DNA of 64,000 nucleotides from NCBI RefSeq assembly GCF_003721515.1, contig NZ_RJJD01000004.1, forward strand, positions 62,001 to 126,000. The letters run 5' to 3'. Shown here piece after piece: positions 51,442 to 60,058 of the stretch. The notes below the pieces were generated by a model that worked only from the letters and a program-made list of their open reading frames with translations, searched no databases and was not told the DNA's origin. Origin of the DNA: Rufibacter latericius (GTDB lineage: Bacteria > Bacteroidota > Bacteroidia > Cytophagales > Hymenobacteraceae). Numbering within the stretch: the stretch's first letter is position 1; every line of letters starts with the position of its first letter. The position numbers and the translations under genes are program-made.

Positions 51442-52305
51442 TTAGAAGTTTGGAGACAGCAGGTATTTGCTGTAGAAATCATCAATGACTTTGACGGCAT
51501 CGGTGGCGTTGTCTACCAAGTGCACCAGGTCCAGGTCCTCGGGGCTGATGTTGCTTTCCTGGGTCAGCATCACGTCTCTGATCCAGTCAAACATGCCTTG
51601 CCAGTATTTCTTGCCCACCAGCACAATCGGGAACTTGCCAATTTTCTTTGTCTGGATAAGCGTGATCGCCTCAAACAGCTCATCCAGGGTTCCGAAACCG
51701 CCGGGCATGCCAATGAAGCCTTGGGCGTATTTCACAAACATCACTTTGCGCACAAAGAAGTAGTCAAAGTTGATGAGCTTGTCTGGGTCAATGTAGATGT
51801 TGTTGAACTGCTCAAACGGCAGTTGGATGTTCAGACCAACGGAGCGGCCACCTTCAGAGTGCGCGCCTTTGTTACCTGCTTCCATAATGCCGGGCCCGCC
51901 GCCGGTGATCACGCCGTAACCGTGGCGCACCAGCTTGGCTGCAATCTCTTCGGCCATGATATAGTACGGGTTCTCGGGCTTGGTACGGGCAGAGCCGAAG
52001 ATGGAGACGCACGGCCCAATCTTGGCCATTTTCTCAAAACCCTCCACAAACTCAGACATCACCTTAAAGATCTGCCAAGAGTCGGCTATTTTGATCTCGT
52101 TCCAGTTTTTATCGGTAAACGCTTCACGTATGCGCTTGTCATCATCGCTGGTGAACGTGGCGTCATTCTTGGCTATCTTCTTTGCTTCCTGCAGGGAATC
52201 CACCTTGTGGTCATTCGCATGTGGCTGAATAATGGTGGTGCCGCTTCCAACGTTCGCGGTTTCATCGTGCAGCTTGGTTTTGCTTGATTTTCTCAACTTC
52301 GTCAT
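51442..52305 (-). CDS. LOG-family nucleoside monophosphate phosphoribohydrolase
   Basis: 287 residues. TIGR00730/LOG Rossmann protein: GGGPGIMEAGNKGA and PGGFGTLDELFEAITL (the PGGxGTxxE motif) form the active site that cleaves AMP-type nucleotides into base and ribose-5-phosphate. The LOG name comes from cytokinin activation in plants; in bacteria the function is probably purine/pyrimidine nucleotide turnover. About 85 extra N-terminal residues (charged, with a helix around 60-85) precede the family core, as in the longer bacterial type. Confidence 0.9.
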   Translation of the reverse strand: MTKLRKSSKTKLHDETANVGSGTTIIQPHANDHKVDSLQEAKKIAKNDATFTSDDDKRIREAFTDKNWNEIKIADSWQIFKVMSEFVEGFEKMAKIGPCVSIFGSARTKPENPYYIMAEEIAAKLVRHGYGVITGGGPGIMEAGNKGAHSEGGRSVGLNIQLPFEQFNNIYIDPDKLINFDYFFVRKVMFVKYAQGFIGMPGGFGTLDELFEAITLIQTKKIGKFPIVLVGKKYWQGMFDWIRDVMLTQESNISPEDLDLVHLVDNATDAVKVIDDFYSKYLLSPNF

Positions 52306-52320
52306 ATATCAATCATGTAT

Positions 52321-52355
52321 AGAGCCTATTTTACGGAAAGGAGCCGAAAACAGGC
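52321..52355 (+). repeat. Dispersed palindromic element (short copy)
   Basis: AGAGCCTA, TTTTACGGAAAG, GAGCCGAAAACAGG; in the 106-base gap between two minus-strand genes. Confidence 0.45.
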
Positions 52356-52411
52356 TTGGTAACTTTAAAAAATGTGGAACTGGTACAGGGTAAACGGACG
52401 GTCTGATACGG

Positions 52412-53668
52412 CTATTTAGACCTGATAGCGATTACGGGGTCCAGATGGGAAGCAATGACCGCCGGAATAATGCCCGAAAGCACGCCAATCACGACCGATA
52501 CGCCCAACCCCAGGAGAATGTTGCCGGGCGTAAGGATAATATCCAACGAGCCCATAGGGATAAAGGTTACCAGCGAGACCAGCAGAATGCCTACCCCGCC
52601 ACCTATCAGGCTGAGGAACACTGACTCAAAGAGAAATTGGAAGAGGATGAAAAAGTTTTTAGCGCCCAAAGATTTCTGGATGCCGATGATATTGGTGCGC
52701 TCCTTCACCGAGACGAACATGATGTTGGCGATCCCGAAACCGCCCACCAGAATGGAGAAGCCGCCAATCACCCAACCCGCGATCCCGATGATGGCGAACA
52801 TCTCGCCAATGGCATCGGCCATCATCTCTGAACGGTTAATGGCAAAGTTGTCTTCCTGGTAAGGTTTCAGGCCGCGTACGGTACGCATCTTGCCCTTGAT
52901 CTCGTATTCCAGGTTCTGGAGGGCCACGTCATCTACCCGTCCTTTGACCATGAGCGTAGGTTGGATGCCCCTCGGTCCCCCGGCAAACATCTTCCCGAAG
53001 GCGCCAAACGGCACGTAAGAGTTTTTGTCATTGGTGGGCATGCCCTCAAACAGACCAGCGCCCTGTTTTTCCATTACCCCGATGACCGTGAATTTCTGGC
53101 CGCCTATTCTGATGTCTCCGCCCAGAGCGGTGCTTTGAGGGAAAAGATTTTGCGCGATCTCGTTTCCAATCACAATCACGTTGCGGGAACCGTCAATTTC
53201 CTGCTGGGTAAAGAACCGGCCTTCTTCAATGGGCACCTCGGCCACTTTGTTGAAATCCAGGGTCACGCCTTGCAGCATGATGCCGCCCATGCTGTTGTTG
53301 CGGTGCTTGAACGTATTGCCGCCCCGCCGAGCTACCAAGGCTACTCCTTCGGCGTTCTCCAGGTTCTCATGCATGTACCTGAACTCGCGCGTGTTAGGGG
53401 AAGGACGCTGCATGAATTTCCACCACGGAATATCAGAATCGTCGCTAAAGATCCAGGGGAATTTCTCAACGTAAACAATGCGTTCGCCCACAAAACTCAT
53501 GCTTTCCCGTATGCTGCGTTCCAGCGAGTCTACAATGGTGAACACCGAGATGATGGCGAAGATCCCGATGGTCACGCCCAGCAACGAGAGGATGGTACGC
53601 AGCAGATTGGACCGCAGGGCCTGCCACGCAAACTGAAAACTCTCATAGACCAGTCGTAAGTATAACAT
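52412..53668 (-). CDS. MacB/FtsX-type ABC transporter permease
   Basis: 418 residues. N-terminal helix (about 20-45), a periplasmic MacB-like domain (about 50-270), then three membrane helices of the FtsX domain (about 295-320, 345-370, 385-405). Phrases ALRSNLLRTILSLLGVTIGIFAIISVFTIVDSLE and GGFSILVGGFGIANIMFVSVKERTNIIGIQKSLGA are typical. Such permeases work with a separate ATPase in lipoprotein release or antimicrobial/exporter systems (mechanotransmission type). No ATPase gene is next to it, so its partner lies elsewhere. Confidence 0.92.
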   Translation of the reverse strand: MLYLRLVYESFQFAWQALRSNLLRTILSLLGVTIGIFAIISVFTIVDSLERSIRESMSFVGERIVYVEKFPWIFSDDSDIPWWKFMQRPSPNTREFRYMHENLENAEGVALVARRGGNTFKHRNNSMGGIMLQGVTLDFNKVAEVPIEEGRFFTQQEIDGSRNVIVIGNEIAQNLFPQSTALGGDIRIGGQKFTVIGVMEKQGAGLFEGMPTNDKNSYVPFGAFGKMFAGGPRGIQPTLMVKGRVDDVALQNLEYEIKGKMRTVRGLKPYQEDNFAINRSEMMADAIGEMFAIIGIAGWVIGGFSILVGGFGIANIMFVSVKERTNIIGIQKSLGAKNFFILFQFLFESVFLSLIGGGVGILLVSLVTFIPMGSLDIILTPGNILLGLGVSVVIGVLSGIIPAVIASHLDPVIAIRSK

Positions 53669-53857
53669 GTAGGAAGAAGCAGGTTGTAAAATTGAGAAAC
53701 AGAATAAGCTCTATTTGAAATAGTTAGAGGTGCAACAAACTTATTAGTAGCAAAAGGGGTTGTTTTCTTACACTGCTTCGGTTGCCGCTTTGGCAAATTA
53801 CCAGAGGCCGTCTTACTTATATTTAGCGGAAAGTAAAGTAAATTAGCGTAAACTGCC

Positions 53858-53865
53858 TACCTTTG
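53858..53865 (+). promoter_or_regulatory. -7 box of queA
   Basis: TACCTTTG, exact TAnnTTTG, 40 bases before the ATG. No preQ1 riboswitch is recognisable in the short leader. Confidence 0.5.
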
Positions 53866-53905
53866 CCCTCTATTTCGCAAATATTTTAATACCGTAATAT
53901 TAAAA

Positions 53906-54952
53906 ATGAAGTTATCAGAGTTTAAATTTGACCTGCCCAATGACCTAATGGCTACCCATCCGGCCCCAAACCGTGACGAAGCCAGAATGATGGTGATCCA
54001 CCGTGACAGCGGCAAGATAGAACATAAAGTCTTCAAAGACATCATTGGTTATTTCGATGACGGTGATGTGATGGTGACCAACAATACCAAGGTGTTTCCG
54101 GCCCGTTTATACGGAAACAAGGAAAAAACCGGCGCCAAGATTGAAGTGTTCCTGTTGCGTGAGCTGGACAAGCGCATTCACCTGTGGGACGTGCTGGTAG
54201 ATCCGGCCCGTAAGATCAGGGTAGGAAACAAACTCTACTTCGGCGACAGTGACCTGGTAGCCGAGGTGATTGACAACACCACGTCCCGCGGCCGTACCAT
54301 CAAGTTCCTGTATGACGGACCAGACGAGGAGTTCTACAAAGTAGTGCACAGCCTGGGCGAAACCCCGCTTCCTAAATACATCAAACGCGAGCCAGAGCCC
54401 GAGGACGAAGAGCGTTACCAAACCGTGTACGCTGAGATCACCGGTGCCGTAGCGGCTCCTACCGCTGGTCTTCACTTCACCAGGGAAGTATTGAAGCGCC
54501 TTGAACTGAAAGGCGTGGACGTTGCTCCGGTAACCTTGCACGTAGGTTTGGGTACGTTCCGCCAGGTAGACGTGGAAGACTTGACTAAACACAAAATGGA
54601 TTCTGAGCAGTTCTTCGTGACCGAGGAGACCGCCAAAATCGTGAACAAGGCCCTGGATGCCAAAAAACGTGTCTGCTCGGTAGGTACTACCACCATGCGC
54701 GCGTTGGAGTCATCTGTGTCTGCTAACAGCCGCCTGAAACCAAACGAAGGCTGGACCGATAAATTCGTGTTCCCTCCCTATGATTTTAAGATCGCGAACA
54801 GCCTCATTACCAACTTCCACATGCCGGAGTCAACCCTGTTGATGATGGCCGCGGCTTTCGGGGGCTATGACCTGATCATGGAAGCCTACCAATCTGCTAT
54901 CAAAGAGAAATACAAGTTTTTCAGCTACGGAGATGTGATGCTGATTCTATAA
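53906..54952 (+). CDS. queA: S-adenosylmethionine:tRNA ribosyltransferase-isomerase
   Basis: 348 residues. Transfers and isomerises the ribosyl part of SAM onto 7-aminomethyl-7-deazaguanine at tRNA position 34, the step before queuosine. [28 protein letters not shown] at the start, [14 protein letters not shown]-type loop ([15 protein letters not shown]), [13 protein letters not shown] and [19 protein letters not shown] near the end are diagnostic. Full length. No other queuosine gene is in the window. Confidence 0.97.
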   Translation: MKLSEFKFDLPNDLMATHPAPNRDEARMMVIHRDSGKIEHKVFKDIIGYFDDGDVMVTNNTKVFPARLYGNKEKTGAKIEVFLLRELDKRIHLWDVLVDPARKIRVGNKLYFGDSDLVAEVIDNTTSRGRTIKFLYDGPDEEFYKVVHSLGETPLPKYIKREPEPEDEERYQTVYAEITGAVAAPTAGLHFTREVLKRLELKGVDVAPVTLHVGLGTFRQVDVEDLTKHKMDSEQFFVTEETAKIVNKALDAKKRVCSVGTTTMRALESSVSANSRLKPNEGWTDKFVFPPYDFKIANSLITNFHMPESTLLMMAAAFGGYDLIMEAYQSAIKEKYKFFSYGDVMLIL

Positions 54953-54969
54953 GAGACGCTAACTTCCTG

Positions 54970-55006
54970 AAAAGCCCCACCTGCGACTTCCGCCGGTGGG
55001 GCTTTT
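54970..55006 (+). terminator. Terminator of queA
   Basis: AAAAGCCCCACC (54970-54981) pairs with GGTGGGGCTTTT (54995-55006), followed by T. Confidence 0.85.
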
Positions 55007-55046
55007 TGTTTTAGGGCCCTTTTAGGAAAACAGGCCTGAAACAAAG
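55007..55046 (+). repeat. Dispersed palindromic element fused to the queA terminator
   Basis: TGTTTTAGGGCCC, TTTTAGGAAAAC, AGGCCTGAAACAAAG; third case of a copy starting in the T-tail of a terminator. Confidence 0.6.
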
Positions 55047-55305
55047 CTTGTTTAGAGGGGTTAGGCTAGCCTTGCCAATCCTGTACTGAACGTAAAAGAG
55101 GCTGATGACCAAAATTCTGTTTAGTAGCTAGTTGGTTAAAAGAATTGGCTTATCTTTATTCTGCTAATACACCCTAGGACGAACCTTCCTTTTTGACGTT
55201 GGATTCACGTTGCTGTTGAAAGAGGCAAGAGGCGCAGCGAGGTTCCCAGGAAAAATCCAAGGGAACGGAACGGTTGTTTTGAAAGAGGATTCCGGCTTGT
55301 AAATA

Positions 55306-57945
55306 ATGGTAATGGAGGATAAAACTCAAGAGGAAAGTGCTTCTTTGCAACACGAAGCTGCGCCGGAACAATCCGAGGCAGAGCGTCCGCTCATAGTAGA
55401 TCAGGCACCCGTCCTGAAACACCCCCACCTACCCGAAGCCCCCAAGGAAGGGACTGCTTATCAAGCGCAATTAGAGGCCCTGCAGAAAGAGTTGCAGGAA
55501 ACCCGCCAGGAACTTGAGATCGCCAAGGACCGGGCCCGCCAAGCTGCCTCCACGCAGATCAACACCAGCCTCTTGCAGGAGGTAAGCGAGTACAAACGCG
55601 TCATGGAACTGGAACGGCTGGGCAAAAAGGTGCTGGAAAGAAACACCCTGCCCGGCAGTACCCTGGAATCTACCGTTTCTTTTTACCTGCAGGAAATAGA
55701 GAAGCTCCACAAAGGCATGTTTTGCTCCTGCATGCGCCTGGAGGGCGACAAACTTTACCCCATTGCGGCACCCAGCCTGCCAGAAAGTTTCCGTGACGGC
55801 CTAAGAGGCATCAGAATAGGAGAGAACGCCGGCTCCTGCGGCACGGCCGCGTACCTGGGGCAGAAAATCATCGCCACTGATATCAGGACCGATCCCCGTT
55901 GGAAAGACCACTACGCCTTTCTTCTTACCTATGGGCTGGAGGCTTGCTGGTCCTTTCCCTTGATAGGCCCAAACCAGAAAGTTCTGGGCACCATGGCCGT
56001 GTATTACCAGGAAGCAAAGGCTCCCACGTCTGCCGAGGAAGAAACCCTGGAAAGCATCCGGAACCTGCTTCAACTTATCCTGGAAAACAAGCTGTCTGAA
56101 AACGAACTTCGGCAAAGCAACGAGCGCTATTATTACGCCACCCTGGCTACCAATGACGCCATCTGGGATCTGGATATCCTCAACTCCAGAATTAACTGGG
56201 GCACTGGGTTTGAGAAGCTGTTTGGCTATAGGATCAAAGAGTTTGGTCCTGAGTATGATTTCTGGGCCGCACAAGTGCACCCCGATGACCTGGAACGGGT
56301 AAATAACTCCATAGACGAGTTCATCAGGAAAGCCGATAAGGAACATTGGCGCGAGGAATACCGGTTCAGGAAAGCCAACGGCGAGTACGCGTACGTCATT
56401 GACCAGGGTACCTTGTTGCGGGATGAAAACGGCAAGCCTGTGCGGTTAGTGGGGGCCATGCTAGACGCCACCGAGCAGAAACAGACCGAGGAAAAACTCC
56501 GCATGCTTTCCGTGGTGGCCCGCGAGACTATTAACGGGGTGCTTATCATGAACCCAGAACTCCGCATCCAGTGGATGAATGCCTCCTTTACCAGAATGAT
56601 GGGGTACTCGCTGGAGGAGATGGCCAACCATACCCCGGGTACTTTCCTGAACGGCCCTGAGACTGATCCTGCCACCCTAGATTTCATAGACAGCCAACTA
56701 GGTGCCCAGCAGCCGCTGGAGTGTGAGATCATCCAGTACTCCAAGGCCCGCGAAAAACACTGGATTAAACTGCAGGTTCAGCCCTTGCTCAATGAGGCCG
56801 GTAAAGTGGAAAGTATTTTCGCCCTCTTAACCGATATTACCCAGCAGAAAGCCGAGGAACAGCAGTTGCGTTTGCTGGAGTCTGTGATTACCAATGCCCA
56901 GGATGCTATCATCATCAGTGAGGTGTCTTTAAGCGTGCCACAGAAACTGAAGGCGATTTTCTTCAACAAGGCGTTCTTCCAGATGACCGGCTACACCCAG
57001 GAAGAAGTGCTAGGGAAAGACCCTGCTTTCCTGAACGGACCAGACACCAACCCTCAGGCTTTGCAGGAAGTGATAGAACGCATGCAGGCCGGGTTGTCCA
57101 GCGAGGCCGAGTTGGAGAGCTACCGCAAAGACGGAAGTCCCTTCTGGACCCAACTGCTGTTGATTCCCATGTTCAACCGGAAGCAGAAACTCACCCACTG
57201 GATTTCCATTCTGCGCGACATCACCAACCGCAAGCACTATGAGCAAGAGCGCGAGGTACTCATCTCTGAGCTAACCCAGAACAACGCCGACCTGAAGCAA
57301 TTCACGTTCATTACCTCGCATAACCTGCGCGCGCCGCTGGCCAACCTCACGGGTATCGCTAACCTCATAGACGCCGATGCTATTCCCGAGGGCCGGAATA
57401 AGGTCCTGATTCAGAAATTCAAGGAGTCTACGGTGCAGCTGAACACCATCATAGATGATCTGCTGGAAGTGCTGGTGATCAAGGACAATCCGCATACCAA
57501 CAAAGAAGAAGTGAACCTGGCTGAGGCCTTTGAGAAAGTGGTGGTATCTGTAGACAGTCTCCTGGACAAAAGCGACATCCATCTCACCACCGATTTTTCC
57601 CAGGTGCCACAGGTTTACTATAACGCGGGTTATCTGCACAGTATCCTGCTGAATTTACTCACCAACGCCGTGAAGTACCGCTCCCCAGACCGGCCCCTGC
57701 GCATAGAAGTGCGGGCCGAGAAAGCAGACGGACGTGAAAAGCTGTATTTCTCAGACAACGGGCTGGGCATCGACCTGAAACGGTACGGTGAGCGCATTTT
57801 CGGGTTATACCAGCGCTTCCACCACCACAAAGACAGCAAAGGCATGGGGCTGTACATCGCGCACTCCCAGGCCAAAGCCATGGGGGGGAGCCTAAGCGTC
57901 ACCAGCGAAGTCAACGTGGGCACTACTTTCATCCTGGAATTCTGA
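55306..57945 (+). CDS. Cytoplasmic GAF/PAS sensor histidine kinase
   Basis: 879 residues, no membrane helix. Coiled coil about 45-90, GAF domain (about 105-265, with GENAGSCGTAAYLGQ), three PAS domains (about 270-395, 397-520, 520-645), HisKA with phospho-acceptor His672 in TSHNLRAPLANL, ATPase domain (about 760-879: LLTNAVKY, DNGLGID, GMGLYIAHSQAKAMGG). PAS 2 and 3 carry FLNGPETDP and FLNGPDTNP, the pattern of LOV photosensors, but the cysteine that binds flavin is replaced (Gly445, Pro573). Orphan kinase with no response regulator nearby; same kinase subfamily as the protein at 24806. Confidence 0.92.
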   Translation: MVMEDKTQEESASLQHEAAPEQSEAERPLIVDQAPVLKHPHLPEAPKEGTAYQAQLEALQKELQETRQELEIAKDRARQAASTQINTSLLQEVSEYKRVMELERLGKKVLERNTLPGSTLESTVSFYLQEIEKLHKGMFCSCMRLEGDKLYPIAAPSLPESFRDGLRGIRIGENAGSCGTAAYLGQKIIATDIRTDPRWKDHYAFLLTYGLEACWSFPLIGPNQKVLGTMAVYYQEAKAPTSAEEETLESIRNLLQLILENKLSENELRQSNERYYYATLATNDAIWDLDILNSRINWGTGFEKLFGYRIKEFGPEYDFWAAQVHPDDLERVNNSIDEFIRKADKEHWREEYRFRKANGEYAYVIDQGTLLRDENGKPVRLVGAMLDATEQKQTEEKLRMLSVVARETINGVLIMNPELRIQWMNASFTRMMGYSLEEMANHTPGTFLNGPETDPATLDFIDSQLGAQQPLECEIIQYSKAREKHWIKLQVQPLLNEAGKVESIFALLTDITQQKAEEQQLRLLESVITNAQDAIIISEVSLSVPQKLKAIFFNKAFFQMTGYTQEEVLGKDPAFLNGPDTNPQALQEVIERMQAGLSSEAELESYRKDGSPFWTQLLLIPMFNRKQKLTHWISILRDITNRKHYEQEREVLISELTQNNADLKQFTFITSHNLRAPLANLTGIANLIDADAIPEGRNKVLIQKFKESTVQLNTIIDDLLEVLVIKDNPHTNKEEVNLAEAFEKVVVSVDSLLDKSDIHLTTDFSQVPQVYYNAGYLHSILLNLLTNAVKYRSPDRPLRIEVRAEKADGREKLYFSDNGLGIDLKRYGERIFGLYQRFHHHKDSKGMGLYIAHSQAKAMGGSLSVTSEVNVGTTFILEF

Positions 57946-58024
57946 AAACGGGCGTAAAGCTCACCCGGTGTTAATAAAACGGTAAGGTACTTCGGTTTCC
58001 TGAGCCTTTTCTTCGATCTACTTC

Positions 58025-58063
58025 TGTTTTGAGGGTGTTTTTCAGAAATCATGCCCTAAACGG
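58025..58063 (+). repeat. Dispersed palindromic element before ispD
   Basis: TGTTTTGAGGGTG, TTTTTCAGAAAT, CATGCCCTAAACGG; lies 27 bases upstream of the ispD -7-like box. Confidence 0.55.
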
Positions 58064-58102
58064 AATTGCGCCTGCTGCCCTTGAATGTGTATCTTGCGCC
58101 CC

Positions 58103-58804
58103 ATGCTTTCACCCGATCTAAAGAAATACGCCATTGTTGTAGCCGGCGGCTCCGGCAGCAGAATGCAGGCTTCCCGGCCCAAGCAGTTCCTCCTCATCGG
58201 CGGAGAGCCGGTACTTATGCACACGCTCCGGCGGTTCCACGCCTTTGACCCGACCATGCCTTTGGTGGTAGTGCTGCCTGAGGCAGAGATTTCGGCGTGG
58301 CAAGGCCTGTGTGAAGAGCATCAGTTTCCTATTGAGCACCGGGTGGTGGCAGGCGGCAATAGTCGGTTTCAGTCGGTGAAGAACGGGTTGGCTGCGCTGG
58401 AGCAGGAAGAAGATGGCGTAGTGGCCGTGCATGACGGGGTGCGGCCTTTCATTGATCAAACCATTCTGGAGACGGCCTATGGTGCCGCCGCTGAGAAAGG
58501 AGCCTCGGTGGTGGCGGTAACTTTGAAAGAATCTATCCGGCGGGTGCGCGGCAATCATTCCAAGGCAGTAGACCGGACCGCTTACCGGTTGGTGCAGACG
58601 CCGCAGTGTTTCAGGCTGCCTTTGCTGCGCCGCGCCTACGCCCAACCAGAAATACCGCTCTTTACCGATGATGCGTCGGTGGTGGAGCGTTTCGGGCACA
58701 AAATAGAACTGGTAGAAGGAAACTTCCGGAACATCAAACTCACCACGCCCGAAGACCTGGTACTAGCCGAGGCTTTCCTGACACAGGAGAAATCAGCGAA
58801 ATAA
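58103..58804 (+). CDS. ispD: 2-C-methyl-D-erythritol 4-phosphate cytidylyltransferase
   Basis: About 233 residues from ATG 58103 (MLSPDLKKYA). Third enzyme of the MEP isoprenoid pathway, joining CTP and MEP. CTP-binding loop VVAGGSGSRMQASRPKQFLLIGGEPV, VAVHDGVRPFID, and TDDASVVERFG are diagnostic. An ATG six codons upstream lies before a TATCTTG box and is less likely. Single gene with no other MEP gene nearby. Confidence 0.95.
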   Translation: MLSPDLKKYAIVVAGGSGSRMQASRPKQFLLIGGEPVLMHTLRRFHAFDPTMPLVVVLPEAEISAWQGLCEEHQFPIEHRVVAGGNSRFQSVKNGLAALEQEEDGVVAVHDGVRPFIDQTILETAYGAAAEKGASVVAVTLKESIRRVRGNHSKAVDRTAYRLVQTPQCFRLPLLRRAYAQPEIPLFTDDASVVERFGHKIELVEGNFRNIKLTTPEDLVLAEAFLTQEKSAK

Positions 58805-58824
58805 TCTGTAAAGCCTCCTTTACT

Positions 58825-59577
58825 TTATCGAAGGGAAAGGCCAGGTTTAGAGGGAACTATTGCGGAGGCTTTTTCCTCCAGGAACCGCTGGTGTGCGAGC
58901 ACCGTCTCCGGCGAAAGTCTTTCCAGAGTAGGACTGGTTTGAGAGATATTCAGCAAGTATCCTTGTAGAGGCAGGAGGTTCAACAGGTCATGGGTAATGC
59001 AGAGCACAGTTTTTTGTTCTTCCTGCACCCAACCGGCCATCAAATCAAAGACTCTTTTCTTGTGGTACACGTCTAGTTGCTGGGTAGGTTCATCCAGTAG
59101 GACGATGGGTGCGTCCTGGAGCATCAGTTGGGCGAGCCAGACCAGTTGCTGCTCTCCCCCAGATAAGTCGGTGAAGATGCGCTGGGTTAGGTGCGAGATG
59201 TGCAAACGCTCCAGCATGGCTTCGGCGCGAGCGTAGTCAGTGGAGGTGTAGTGCTCCAGTAAACGCTTCTGCCGGAACAAGCCCATGACCACCAGTTCGC
59301 GCACCTTGATGGGAAAGGACACGTTGTTTTTCTGCGGAAGGTAGGAGAGGGAGCGGGCGAGAGCTCCGGCGCGTGAGACCAGGGCTTTGCCTTGCAGGAG
59401 AATCTGGCCTTGGTAAGGAACCTGCCCGGTCAAGGTTTTCAGTAACGTGGATTTGCCGCTGCCGTTATGGCCAATGATTGCCACAAACGCTGGTTCCGGC
59501 ACCAAAAAAGAAAGGTTGCGGAGAAGTACGCGCTCGTCGTATCCCGCAACCAGTTCTTTTATTTCTAAGACGCTCAA
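58825..59577 (-). CDS. ABC transporter ATP-binding protein, iron/heme type
   Basis: 250 residues from a TTG start. Walker A GHNGSGKSTLLKTL, Q-loop YLPQKNNV, signature LSGGEQQLVWLA, Walker B IVLLDEPTQQLD and the H-loop CITHD. The sequence best resembles FecE/BtuD/HmuV-type importers (GYDERVLLRNLSF at the start). No permease or binding-protein gene is adjacent on either side; the partner must be encoded elsewhere if it is an importer. Confidence 0.88.
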   Translation of the reverse strand: MSVLEIKELVAGYDERVLLRNLSFLVPEPAFVAIIGHNGSGKSTLLKTLTGQVPYQGQILLQGKALVSRAGALARSLSYLPQKNNVSFPIKVRELVVMGLFRQKRLLEHYTSTDYARAEAMLERLHISHLTQRIFTDLSGGEQQLVWLAQLMLQDAPIVLLDEPTQQLDVYHKKRVFDLMAGWVQEEQKTVLCITHDLLNLLPLQGYLLNISQTSPTLERLSPETVLAHQRFLEEKASAIVPSKPGLSLR

Positions 59578-59579
59578 GT

Positions 59580-59665
59580 CAGATTAGAAATTAGAAATTA
59601 AAAATTAGACCATCAGAGAAGGCTTGCGCCCACTTCCAATTTATAATTCAGAATTTCTAATTGAA
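59580..59665. repeat. AT-rich repeat between ABC ATPase and DUF2795 genes
   Basis: Direct words TTAGAAATTAGAAATTA at 59583-59600 with complementary AATTTCTAATT at 59651-59661. Same word family as at 35331-35466. Confidence 0.5.
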
Positions 59666-59667
59666 TA

Positions 59668-59889
59668 CTAGTACTCGTCTTCGTTGAACATGAAATCTTC
59701 TTTGGTAGGATAGTCCGGCCAAACTTCTTCAATGCTCTCATAAGGCTGACCATCGTCTTCCAAAGCCTGTAGGTTTTCTACCACTTCCATAGGTGCGCCA
59801 GAGCGGATAGAATAGTCAATCAATTCATCTTTGGTAGCTGGCCAAGGCGCATCTTCCAAATAAGAGGCAAGTTCAAGTGTCCAATACAT
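59668..59889 (-). CDS. DUF2795 protein
   Basis: 73 residues, acidic. Matches DUF2795: YWTLELASYLEDAPWPATKDELIDYSIRSGAPMEVVENLQAL and an acidic C-terminus (YPTKEDFMFNEDEY). Small proteins of this family are widespread in Bacteroidota and their function is unknown. A near -7 box (complement TACCTCTG, one mismatch) is at 59930-59937. Confidence 0.88.
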   Translation of the reverse strand: MYWTLELASYLEDAPWPATKDELIDYSIRSGAPMEVVENLQALEDDGQPYESIEEVWPDYPTKEDFMFNEDEY

Positions 59890-60058
59890 AGTAAATTCGC
59901 TTTTAAAGTATAGCTATACAAACAAGTTGCAGAGGTAAACGAGCCGCAAAAATAAGATTTAGTTTGACAATTCAAATTTTTCTTCTTAGTGCTGAACGCT
60001 TGCAATTGCTAAAACACAACGGGCATTCCTGCAAAATGTTTAGTTCAGGTCTTATTTT

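Noticed and set aside
51049-52287. 412-codon plus-strand open frame
   Set aside because: Entirely opposite the LOG-family and PepSY genes, whose family motifs are clear; GC-rich third positions of those genes keep the other strand open.
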